Below the pieces are notes generated by a model. The model was not told where the DNA came from and searched no databases. It saw nothing but the letters and a program-made list of their open reading frames with translations. Shown here in pieces: positions 36,241 through 47,242 of a DNA stretch of 64,000 bases (position 1 is its first letter; every line of letters starts with the position of its first letter). The DNA is from Metridium senile. Taxonomy: Eukaryota > Cnidaria > Anthozoa > Actiniaria > Metridiidae. A program made the position numbers and the translations under genes. The stretch covers positions 14,017,179 through 14,081,178 of the forward strand of contig OX459107.1 in NCBI GenBank assembly GCA_949775045.1, written 5' to 3'.

Positions 36241-37372
36241 ATGATTCGATCATTCATTCATTCGTTCATTAATTTATTTGTTCATTCATCTTTCCATTTA
36301 TTTATTAATTCGTTCATGTTTTCGTCCATAATTCTTTATTCATTCATTTATTCATCTATCCAATTATTTATTCATTCATTCCTTTATTCATTCATCCATT
36401 CATTTACCTATCCATTCATTCAATTATTCACCTATCCATTCATTCAATTATTCACCTATCCATTCATCCATTCATTCAATTATTCACCTATCCATTCATT
36501 CAATTATTCACTATCCAATTATTTATTAACCAATTCATCAATTCATTTATTTATTTATTTATTCATCCATTCATTCATTTATTCACCTATCCATTCATTC
36601 AATTATTCACTATCCAATTATTTATTAACCAATTCATCAATTCATTTATTTATTTATTTATTCATCCATTCATTCATTTATTCACCTATCCATTCATTCA
36701 ATTATTCACTATCCAATTATTTATTAACCAATTCATCAATTCATTTATTTATTTATTTATTCATCCATTCATTCATTTATTCACCTATCCATTCATTCAA
36801 TTATTCACTATCCAATTATTTATTAACCAATTCATCAATTCATTCATTTATTCACCTATCCATACATTCATTTATTCATCTATCCAATTATTTATTAACC
36901 CATTCATTTATTTATTTATTTTTTCATCAATTCATCCATTCATCCATTCATTCATTTATTCACCTATCCATTCATTCAATTATTCACTATCCAATTATTT
37001 ATTAACCAATTCATCAATTCATTTATTTATTTATTTATTCATCCATTCATTCATTCATTTATTCACCTATCCATTATTTAATCAATTCACGCATTCATTC
37101 ATTCATTTATTCACCTATCCATTCATTCAATTATTCACTATCCAATTATTTATTAACCAATTCATCCATTCATTTATTTATTTATTCATTCATCCATTCA
37201 TTCATTTATTCACCTATCCATTCATTCAATTATTCACTATCCAATTATTTATTAACCAATTCATCCATTCATTTATTTATTTATTCATTCATTCATTTAT
37301 TCACCTATCCATTATTTAATCAATTCACCCATTCATTCATTCATTCATTCATTCATTCATTCATTACTCACT
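36241..37372. repeat. (ATTC)n-type tetranucleotide array with higher-order units
   Basis: ATTC/ATTT/ATCC tetranucleotides are organised into blocks of about 115 bp in which TTCACTATCCAATTATTTAT, TAACCAATTCATCAATTCAT and a run of ATTT recur. The 254-codon frame of Ser/Phe/Ile/His is an artefact. Confidence 0.93.
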
Positions 37373-37923
37373 CCTTATTAATGTATTTATCCAGTCAGTC
37401 AGCCAAACAATTGGTATTTTATTTATACACCGTATGTGTCTGTAGTTATGTAGGCTTTCCTCAAAGAAATCGCTTTCTTTGAATGAATTGATATAATTAT
37501 GAAAACAAAATAATTTACGATTATGTTATGTTATGAACACTATTTTTTGTTCACCTTGCACTAAAATTGATGTATGCGCTTAATCTTATGTCTGGTGATG
37601 ATTTCAGTATGAAACCGAACCGTATTTTGCTTCCTTGAATTTTCATTAGTTAATTTAATTTTTTTTAATTTTTTTTTTTCTTAAATCGTTATCGCAGCCA
37701 TTACTGATTAGTATGGAGTAATGAGTATTAAGATAAAAAAATAAAAACATGACGTCATTCCTGTTGTTTCGTGCGTATGTCGGCACTCTTTCAAGCAGCC
37801 GCACCTTACAACATGTTTTAATGAGGGTGCTGCCCCAAAACTGTAGTAGTTAGCTGAGATTTGACCCAAAAATTAGTAGCTAACTGAGATTTGGGTACCC
37901 ATATTAGCGACATAGAGGTTAGA

Positions 37924-38297
37924 GGTTACTCAAATAACTGAGTAAATCGATGCATCCACTGTTACTCACTGCAAAAACGACTGAGTAGTGGTTACTCAAA
38001 TAACTGAGTAAATCGAGGCATCCACTGTTACTCACTGCAAAAACGACTGAGTAGTGGTTACTCAAATAACTGAGTAAATGGATGCATCCAGTTACTCACT
38101 GCAAAAAAACACTGAGTAGTGGTTACTCAAATAACTGAATAAATCGATGCATCCACTGTTACTCACTGCAAAAACGACTGAGTAGTGGTTACTCAAATAA
38201 CTGAGTAAATCGATGCATCCACAGTTACTCACTGTAAAAACGACTGAGTAGTGGTTACTCAAATAACTGAATAAATCGATGCATCCACAGTTACTTA
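37924..38297. repeat. 66-bp satellite, about 5.7 copies
   Basis: The unit contains GGTTACTCAAATAACTGAGT, AAATCGATGCATCCACTGTT and ACTCACTGCAAAAACGACTG. TTACTCAAATAACTGAGTAA is itself close to a palindrome. The minus-strand frame here is the translation of the repeat. Confidence 0.93.
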
Positions 38298-38446
38298 CTC
38301 TGTTGGAGCTTGTTCCGGAAGTCAAAATTCAAACTTATTTAACGACTTTCTTTGAATGGTTATCTTGATTTTCATTGGTCGACCTAATAAGGTCGACCAA
38401 TCAGGAAAGAGCTGAATTTTGACTTCCGGCACAAGCTCCAACAGAG
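38298..38446. mobile_element. 149-bp TA-flanked palindromic MITE
   Basis: CTCTGTTGGAGCTTGTTCCG faces CGGCACAAGCTCCAACAGAG, continuing inward through GAAGTCAAAATTCA and TGAATTTTGACTTC. TA borders both ends (38296-38297 and 38447-38448). The left TA falls in the last unit of the 66-bp satellite. The centre holds TGGTCGACCTAATAAGGTCGACCA, a smaller palindrome. Confidence 0.85.
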
Positions 38447-38452
38447 TACGTT

Positions 38453-38512
38453 CCCAGGGGTATTTATTCTGGGAGCGAGAAACGAGCGACAGAAGATTAC
38501 CCCTGGGTTCCC
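38453..38512. repeat. Short palindrome
   Basis: TCCCAGGGGTA pairs with TACCCCTGGG about 40 bases later, immediately after the preceding MITE. Confidence 0.6.
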
Positions 38513-39963
38513 GAGGATTTAATAAGGCCAGAGTCAAACCAATTTGTATTTTTGGTACGTTCGGTAGTTATTATGTTGTTGTTTGTTTGTTTTTAATGTT
38601 GTTATTTCTACGCGTACGCGAAAAAAGAAAAACAAGCTTCGGCAAAGACCTGAAGAATTCTAATTAATCATTCTTCAATCCGATTGGTCTATCTTCCCCT
38701 TAAATGTTAGCGACTAGCCAATCAAGGTGCAGGATAGTCCCGGTACGTAAGATTAGTATCAGAATTCATTTTTCGGTATATTATTGTTTTGTTGCTTGGC
38801 CGAGAACATAAAAACAGTCATTCCTCTCAAGTAGACCTAGAATGTAAGTAAAAAAAAATAGAATTTATGTTTTTAGATTGAGATGTTTTTTTTGAATTAA
38901 GAAAATACTTCACTAGTAGTTTTATTCATATAATATAATTATTTAGACAGAAGAAAAATAAGCAAAGCATTCTGGTATATATATATTTGCAGTATATGAT
39001 GCAAAAATACAGCATTTCCCATGCAAGAAAACACCCTCAAAAAATTCATTTTTAATAATCATCTAAATACAAAAATGTTTATTAACTTTTTATTCTGAAT
39101 TCATAGTGATTATTTTTGACTTAATTACACCATAAACCGAACTCCTAAATCTTTTGTTCCACACTATTATTATTGTCAGTTTTTGTGTTTATTTTTTACT
39201 ATTATTTCTAAATTTCCTGTGGTTATTTCTTAGCCATAACATCACACGAACTTCAGGCAATTTCAATTTTCTCGATCATTTCCTCCAAATTCATTTAGTT
39301 GTGTTTATTATTGACGCCTTGTTGAGTAGCTACTACTTGTCAAAAACATATGCTTTTGAATGGGACTAGACTCTTAAGTTTAAAAAGCTATTAACTATCT
39401 GTGATCCTCGTTCTAGCAATTTTTGTGATCACGCTCTATACTAGACTTTCACAAAGTCCCTTTTAGGCTCAACTTACTGGCTCGCTTCGCTCGTTACTGT
39501 AACAAACTTCGCATAGCTAGTCCTGTGATAAACGAGTTCGACTTGGGCAAGTCTAGCTCTATACTAGCTTAACATTTGCTCACTTTGAATGATGTTGGAT
39601 GATTTACAATATTATCGTAATTAGGGACGGACCATGTATCTAATTGATTGGGGGAGGGGTGAGGTGTTGCGAAAAATATATTTCGTGACAGCTTTAGTTA
39701 ATATCGTACACAACAACAACAACAAAAAGAAACGAAAAAAAAAAAAAATCGTGAAAAGTCTAAAAAAATATCCTGCACCGACATGATATACCCACTTGTC
39801 TTTAGCAAGTTTTTAGTTGCTTTACAAACTGTCAGATTCACAAACGTCAAAAGAAGTAAAAATAACCACTGGTACCGGTACCCAGGGTAGAGCTGTTGAC
39901 CGCCCCGGGGATTGGAGACGAGAACGATTTTCATGAGGGCCACATAGGCTATTTTCATGTTAT
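38513..39963. other. Gene-free stretch
   Basis: Frames at 39154-39369 (+) and 39698-39970 (-) show hydrophobic stretches but no recognised family or splice context. Confidence 0.3.
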
Positions 39964-39972
39964 CTAGCACCG

Positions 39973-40051
39973 TAGCCTGATTTTCAGAGCGGGCCTAGTT
40001 TGGGGAGAAAGTGATAACGTAGGACCCAGGACCGGTCTGAAAATCAGGCTA
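39973..40051. mobile_element. TAGCCTG palindromic MITE (79 bp) with 9-bp duplication
   Basis: TAGCCTGATTTTCAGAGC pairs with its near reverse complement ending TGAAAATCAGGCTA. The flanks CTAGCACCG (39964-39972) and CCAGCACCG (40052-40060) are a 9-bp duplication with one mismatch. The interior is unrelated to the copies at 8140 and 14850. Confidence 0.8.
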
Positions 40052-40202
40052 CCAGCACCGCTGTACTATTTGAAAAGGGCGGATTTACGTACACAGACTA
40101 GGCCTCGAATATTCACAAATTTCAAGCAAAGCGCGAAAAATGCTGTCGCTCGCTCGATCCTTTTGGATAATACTTTGAGTCGAGGCTTGGCCTGGCAAAT
40201 GA

Positions 40203-40620
40203 GATATAGGTAATAGAATGAAATCTGTAACACCGTAAAAAATGTTGACTTAACTTTACTTAATGGAAACTAGCGAGTTAACTAGTATAGGCTGCGTCGG
40301 TGTTTGATATAAACGATAGGTAATAGAATGAAATCTGTAACACCGTAAAAAATGTTGACTTAACTTTACTTAAATGGAAACTAGCGAGTAAACTAGTATA
40401 GGCTGCGTCGGTGTTTGATATATAAACGATAGGTAATAGAATGAAATCTGTAACACCGTAAAAAATGTTGACTTAACTTTACTTAAATGGAAACTAGCGA
40501 GTAAACTAGTATAGGCTGCGTCGGTGTTTGATATATAAACGATAGGTAATAGAATGAAATCTGTAACACCGTAAAAAATGTTGACTTAACTTTACTGACG
40601 TTTCGAGCTCTAGCTTTAGA
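40203..40620. repeat. ACTAG element with about 120-bp units, 3.5 copies
   Basis: GAAACTAGCGAGTAAACTAG, TATAGGCTGCGTCGGTGTTT, AACGATAGGTAATAGAATGA and AAAAAATGTTGACTTAACTT recur in order. The array ends in TTTACTGACGTTTCGAGCTC. Copies are very similar, more so than at 10185. Confidence 0.9.
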
Positions 40621-40849
40621 GCGGGAATATAAATTAGGAATATATATTGAACGTATTGAAAGTATTCAACAAGGGAATGGATCATCGATGAAAGAATGAC
40701 TAGATCTTTTAGGGTTTTTGTCGTTTGAAACCAATAACGATATGTATGACCTTAGGACACATATAAACGATCACGAATATCACGCGAATCAATAACGGTT
40801 TGGAAACGTTTATTTCGCGCCAAAGTGTTAAGGCAGACATTTGCTTCAA

Positions 40850-41008
40850 GTCCGTTCGATTTTGTTGAATGGCAATGTTTAAACGCTTTTAAACTCTTTC
40901 AACATTAATTGAACATCGATTCGTTAATTCAACACGTTCAGCAACAATGTTGAAAGAGTTTAAAAGCGTTTAAACATTGCTATTCAACAAAATCGAACGG
41001 ATGTTGAA
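40850..41008. mobile_element. Fold-back element, arms of about 57 bp
   Basis: TCCGTTCGATTTTGTTGAAT, GGCAATGTTTAAACGCTTTT and AAACTCTTTCAACA pair with the reverse complement ending at TCGAACGGA near 41001. The spacer is about 45 bases. Confidence 0.85.
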
Positions 41009-41159
41009 ACCGTTTGCCCAAGCCTTCAGTTGCTATATTTCTATGTATTCAAAAGATGAATATTGTGGTTATACTAGTTAAAAAAATTTATCTAAATGAT
41101 CAACAGTTGATAGCAGCTTATCTCTAAGAGTATATTCGATCTTTAGCTGTCTGAGTATT

Positions 41160-41692
41160 GTTATCATCATCATGATCACCATAATAATTAGCATCATCGG
41201 CATCATCATACCATCATCTATTACCACTATTATCATCGTTATTACCAACATCTTCAGTTCATCATAATTATCATCATCATCATCATCATACCATCATCGA
41301 TTACCACTATTATCATCATCATTATTATCATCACCATCAACATCATTATCACCATTAACATCATCATAATCATTATAATCATCATCATCATCAGCAGCAG
41401 CAGCATCGTACCATCATCGATTACTATTATAATTATCATCATCATCATCACCATCATTATCAACATCATAATAATAATAATAAGTTATAATAATAGGTTT
41501 ATTAAGGTACTTGAATGGCAATTTACAAATTGAAAAACTCAAGTTTACAATGGTATAAAAAGAAAACTAAGAGATAATATTAATATACATGTATAAAAAG
41601 TCAATATAAAAATATAAAAAATCATCATATTATCATAATTATCACCATCACCATCAGCATCATCATACCATCATGGATTGCCACTATTATCG

Positions 41693-41723
<31 letters not shown>

Positions 41724-41935
41724 CAACATCAACATCATCATGATCATCATTATCATGATTATCATCATCATCATCATCATCACCACTACTAAATCATCAA
41801 CATTAACATCACCATGATCATCATCAGCATCATCATACCATCATAGATTACCACTATTATCGTCATCATCATTATCATCACCATCATTATCATCATATTA
41901 ACATGATTATACGTATCATCATCGTATCGTACTTA
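41160..41935. repeat. (ATC)n-type microsatellites, two blocks
   Basis: Blocks at 41160-41475 and 41620-41930 share a CATCATACCATCATNGATTACCACTATTAT motif, so the region carries a diverged longer unit of ATC triplets. No gene. Confidence 0.9.
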
Positions 41936-42000
41936 GGAAAATTATTACTTCAACACTGCAATGCTGCAATACTCGTCAAAAGAAAGAGCTGCATTTCTCT

Positions 42001-42219
42001 GTGAAACCAGCTCATAGTGAATTTAAAATTGTTCGAGTCTGGAAAAATATAAAACAATTAAGTATAGATTCTGTCGATATGTGGAATATTCTAGATTTAA
42101 CTAAGGTTCACAAAATAGTCGCTAGCTATTATAGTTCCTTTCAACAGCGCTTGCATGTTTTGTGTATTTACTGCTGGTATTATTTCCGTTTTTTTGCCTT
42201 ACGATTGTATTATTATTAA
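42001..42219 (+). other. Unassigned 72-codon frame
   Basis: A frame outside the simple repeats with mixed composition but no recognised family, no clear splice sites and a hydrophobic, Tyr/Phe-rich end. Probably non-coding. Confidence 0.12.
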
Positions 42220-42329
42220 TTTATATTATCAGAGTTTGTGTCTACAAAGTGAAATATTTTTTATCGTTCTCATGACGTACACACCGAGTTAATGACGGAA
42301 TTAAATCGGAATGAAGTAATAAATGAGTG

Positions 42330-43190
42330 AGCAATTGAACAGGTTAATGGGCGAGCAGGTGAATAGATAAAGGAATGAATAAATAAATAGATGAATGGAT
42401 GAATGAATGAATAGATGAAATATTGTATCAATGGATGAATGAATGAATGAATAAATGGATGAATGAATGAATAGATGAAATATTGTATCAATGGATGAAT
42501 GAATGAATGAATAAATGGATGAATGAATAAATGGATGAAATATTATATCAATGGATGAATGAATAAAAAAATGGATGAATGAATAAATAAAAAAATGGAT
42601 TAATGAATTAACAGAGAATGAATGGATGAATGAATAAATGGATGAAATGTTGTATCAATGGATGAATTAATAGATTGATGAATGAATAAATGAATGGATA
42701 GATGAATGAATGGATGAATGAATGTACTATTGTATTATACAGATGGACGAATAGATGAAAGAATGAATAGATGAACGAATGGACAATGGATGAATGAATG
42801 GATGAATGAATGATCTGTTGCATTATTGGATGAATGGATGGATGGATTGATGGACGAATAGATGAATGAATTAATACCTGAACGAATAGATGAATGAATG
42901 AATAGATGAACGAATAGATGAATGAATAACGAATAAATGAATGAATGAATTGAATAGATAAACGAACTTTTGTATCATTAGACTGAATGAAAAGATAGAT
43001 GGATGGTTGAATTAATTAATTAATTAATGAACGAAAATATGACTTAATGAATGAATTAATTAATTAATGAACAAGCGAATAGAGGGATGAACGAATAAAT
43101 GAATCATGAATGAGCAAATAGATAAAATAGAAAAATAAAATAAAATGAAATGAAATAGATGCTGGATGAATGAATCAACACATTGAACAA
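42330..43190. repeat. (ATGA/ATGG)n tetranucleotide array
   Basis: GAATGAATGGATGAATGAAT-type repeats with interspersed TGTATCAATGGATGAATG and ATTAATTAATTAATGAACG. All minus-strand Ser/Phe/Ile/His frames are artefacts. This resembles the reverse complement of the array at 36241. Confidence 0.93.
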
Positions 43191-45560
43191 ATAAATTTGA
43201 GACAGTCTCGCTGTCTTTCCATATTTCCATCAATGTGCTACTGCACGTCAATCCTATCCCTTGTGAAGTGTATCACAATAAGTACAAGTAACCTAGGAGA
43301 GACACTTCTGTCCGCGTTACTTCTACATCTAAAAGTGGTTATTTGTTTTATTCGTGATGAGTTCTTTTCTTCATTGGTTTTAATACCGGGACTATATTGG
43401 CTCTAATAGCGCAACGCGAGTACCGCTTACTCGAAGAAACAATACAACAAGGCGGATATCGTACATTCTGTCGAGTTCAGTTGAAAGATGCGGCTGGCGG
43501 TTTTGACGTATGTAGGGGATGCTTTTTTGAAGGCTGTTAAGTTCAGTCATGTTCTCATAATAACGTTCACGGGAGGGCTTGGATGTGGATCACGTTTTAA
43601 GGAAAGTGTGATTTTAAAAAGGGAGTTAAAACAGAATGTCAGAATTTGATTTATTGGAGGGATGTGGTGATTTTGGTGTCATATATGTCGCTCAGAACGG
43701 TCCGTGGATACTGGCCTGAGTCAAATCTATGGGCCGTGAGGGGTTGGGACGCTTACTTTTGTATCGTCCCCATGCCCTCGTGACCCCACTAGTAAGTAGC
43801 TCCTGGGTTTTTGAGGCTCAGAACTGAATCGTGTTATTAATTATACATGTAGTGATTTGACTAGCTTTTAGCTTTTATGATTACCAGTATTATCATTATC
43901 GTGATCATCACCACCACTATCACCATCATCATCGCCATCATCATCACCATATCATCATTAATCACTATCAATACGTCACCAGTATCAAATACCGTAATCG
44001 AAACATTGAACCGTGAACATGTCCTCTTGGTTTGATAGAATACTCGTTTAAAATCTTGTCTTGCATTTGTACCCGCGATCTCTTCTGGCCAATCATTTTG
44101 CTCAAAACTGGTCACGTTGTACAAACAGAACACACACCCAAGGCCAAATTTTCAACGGACATTGTTGCCCTTCGAATTCTGGTAAACCTTTCGCGCACAC
44201 GTAAATAGCTTTAGTAAATATATTTTAGTTTTGATATAGTACATTGTCCCTGAAAATGGGCAGTAAATCGGCGTTCCGTGCCGTGTGCGTGCCTTGCCGC
44301 AATCGTGATGTTTCTAGAATTTTTGATGTCTCTTGCCGTGCATTGACCGCGTTTACGGCGTGAGCTTTTCATAGTCATACGAAATCTTCTTCACTCAGGA
44401 CGTGATACTTTATGTTACCCGATAGGTAGATATATGTAGGTAGTAATATATGGCCTGGGATGCGTCGGTGTTTGATATAATCAATATAGGCAATAAATTG
44501 AAATTTGTAACACCGTAAAAAAAAAAAAAAAACTTTAATAGCTTTACTAACGTTAATTCCAAGCTTTAGCCCTTCGTCGGAGTTTGTATTGTATTATATT
44601 ATATATATATATTGTACCGTGGTAAATGGAAAAATACGAAGACTTTGACAACAATAAAAAGACATAAACTGCTTATTAGGAGCGCTTCTGCGCAATCCAA
44701 GAAAGACGGAAATGAAACAAAATCACACTAAATTGCTCACTTTGAGGCTAATTCTTTTCAACTGCTACTCAGTTTTATAACAAAAACAAAAACGATTATT
44801 AAGCTTAAAATTGTCACAAAAATTTCGTGGTTTTATGTGGAATTTAATACAAAGAACTTAAAATATATATCTTGTGGGCTGTTACAGAAAATTGACTTTT
44901 TATACTATTGCAACGATATCTATATTAAACTGATAGATAGACACATAAGACAACTATGACCAGTGATGTGATAATTTTTTAATGCGGTTTTTGGCTGACT
45001 TTTATGCAGAATTTCAACGCTTCGCTGACGCGCGAAGCACTCCGTCAATCATCAGATAAATATTACTCCTGTTTTGAATCGATAAATTAGAGTGTTCTTG
45101 TCACGCATTGTCGTACTTAACCTTATATAACAATAACAAATGTTACGAAGAAAATAATCCGCTATCCAAAGTTTTCCGCCTTGGGCATCGAGTAGACGTG
45201 GGAAAGTTCTATCACCTGGAAACACGATAAAAAAGTTCTTATTTTACTTAAAGAACGCTGCTTAGTTTTAACGAAGCTTAGAATGGTGTTATGGATGCTG
45301 CATAATGTGGATTAAAGTCACAAAGTGTGGTTTTCTGAGATAAAAAGTTGTTAAGCTCGCGTGAAAGTCAGTCGCTAATTCCAGGTGTAGTGATTTGACA
45401 AAATAGATCACGTTTACAACACAACGCAAATAGCTGTCGGCGTGGTAACAATATATCACTTACGACCATCTATTGATCTCCTTCACAGATACAAACAAAC
45501 TACCACAAGATACAAGAGAAGGGCAGCAGACTTCAAGCTAACTACAGCGCTTGGTTCGAC
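43191..45560. other. Region upstream of the GPCR gene
   Basis: It contains a short ATC run (43880-43970) and an ACTAG/GACGTTT element remnant (44455-44590), with CGTCGGTGTTTGATATAATC, an A-run and CCCTTCGTCGGAG. No gene is recognised. CTCCTTCACAG at about 45478-45488 could be the acceptor of a 5'-UTR exon carrying the GPCR start. Confidence 0.4.
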
Positions 45561-45798
45561 ATGAATGCAAGCGTTCCTTCCTCGACGGCCCACTCCGTCG
45601 ACGCTGGAGTCATCATCGAATCGGTTTTTCTCTGCATTTTAGCAATACTCGTCATCTTTGGTAATGTTTTAGTGTGCGTCGCATTTTACAGAGATAGAAA
45701 GCTACGAACGACTACCAATTGCTTTCTTGTTAGCCTTGCCATTGCTGACATTGCTGTCGGGTCGTTCTCTCTGCCCTACTGGGTATACTTCAGGATAG
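45561..45798 (+). CDS. Amine-type class A GPCR, exon 1 of 2
   Basis: The ATG at 45561 opens a 79-residue segment ending at a FRI|GTGAG-type donor (GT at 45799-45800) after one base of codon 80. It encodes a short N terminus with an N-glycosylation site (Asn2), TM1 with GNVLV (N35, position 1.50), the first intracellular loop and TM2 with LAIADIAVG (D63, position 2.50). It joins in phase to 55131-56047, giving a 384-residue receptor of normal length. Seven-helix receptors of this class sit in the plasma membrane and signal through G proteins. The intron is 9332 bases and carries a LINE and satellites. Confidence 0.9.
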
Positions 45799-46096
45799 GT
45801 GAGTTTTTATAGTTGTTGAATATTTGCGTATACAAAGAGCTGTTTATATGTGTTTTTAGTGATGTTATACCCCTGTATTGTAAACTACATTTAGTTGTTT
45901 TGGTGTTTTATAAGAAGCGCCATCTCCCGTAGTTAAGAAGCTGAGATACTAACCGTACGAGAAGCAATCATTGATATGACTGATTTGTTATGTTTTGCTC
46001 AATTTTTGTAAATCATTTTCGAAACACGGACGCAGCGCATAGTCAAAGTATATCTGATAAATTATAAAACAATGACGATGATAATATACTAAGATA

Positions 46097-46198
<102 letters not shown>

Positions 46199-46259
46199 GT
46201 TATTAGGATGTTGATGATGTTGATGATAATATAAAAAAAATCATCAAATTCAATCAAAT

Positions 46260-46375
46260 CAAATCAACAAGTAGTATGCATTAGTACTATTAAATAGTAC
46301 TGGTTAAACAATAGAAAACTATTAATTAGCATCAAAATATCACTATTAATCAAGCTGCAACACTTGTTTACTATT
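46260..46375. mobile_element. Possible decayed GAGT-family MITE
   Basis: TAGTACTATTAAATAGTACT followed by GGTTAAACAATAGAAAACTA resembles the centre of the MITEs at 6872 and 13180, and ACAAGTAGT with ACACTTGTTTACTATT may be decayed ends. No clean inverted ends. Confidence 0.35.
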
Positions 46376-47194
46376 TATACCATATCAATACCAAAATTAA
46401 ATGCAATTTAAACAAGAACTATTTATAATTTAAAATACAAAATGATCAGAAAAATAATTTGATAATTTTACCTCCAGTTCTTTTCGCGCACTTTAAAGCT
46501 CTCGTGAACTCTTACAAGCACATGAATGGTTTCTATAGCAATACTGATTCATTGCGATATGATCTTTAATGTTTTGATCGATTCTATATATTTACATACA
46601 CAGTTGTAGAAGATCTGATAATTAGCTTGAAACAGCCGGTGTTTTTATAGTTAGCTCGCGGCGTGAGATAAAAAGAGACGCAAGTTTCTATTGGAAAAAC
46701 GATTTCTGATAAAGAGTATTTTATAGAATTCTACATTCTATTTATAACTACTTCTTTACACTAGAAATAAAAAAATCAATTTGTACAAATCGCATGCGTA
46801 AAGCTGTCGAGTAAACAGTAGACAGAAAAAACTCTCGCGTAAATGGAATTGAAGATGCGTTTCTTTAGAAATTGCGCGTTTTTGATAACTGTTTTGAAAT
46901 CTACTTCGTCTGCGCTTGTGATCTTACTTGTTGATGGAATACAAAGATTAACTTGCGTATATCTACCGTAAAAAAGAAACATATTATTTGAGCAAAGAAT
47001 AATACCCGCAAGTATCTTACGTTTGAACACAACTGCGTTTTCTCTCGATATTTTCCTTGTGATATTAAGCAGAAATTTTAAATTCAACAGTGTTTTTAGG
47101 CCGCGTTTGAAAGCATTGCGCATTGCGTTTCTGTTGAATAAGTGATCACACATCATATTATTGTTGCGTGATTTTGCGATAAGTCCTTGCGTTA

Positions 47195-47203
47195 ATCGAT
47201 AAA

Positions 47204-47242
<39 letters not shown>

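Noticed and set aside
36241..37005. 254-codon frame rich in Ser, Phe, Ile and His
   Set aside because: Translation of a tetranucleotide array; the repeated peptide follows the DNA repeat exactly.
39698..39970. Minus-strand frame with a hydrophobic end
   Set aside because: The hydrophobic run comes from A/C-rich simple sequence near 39715-39745; no splice or family support.
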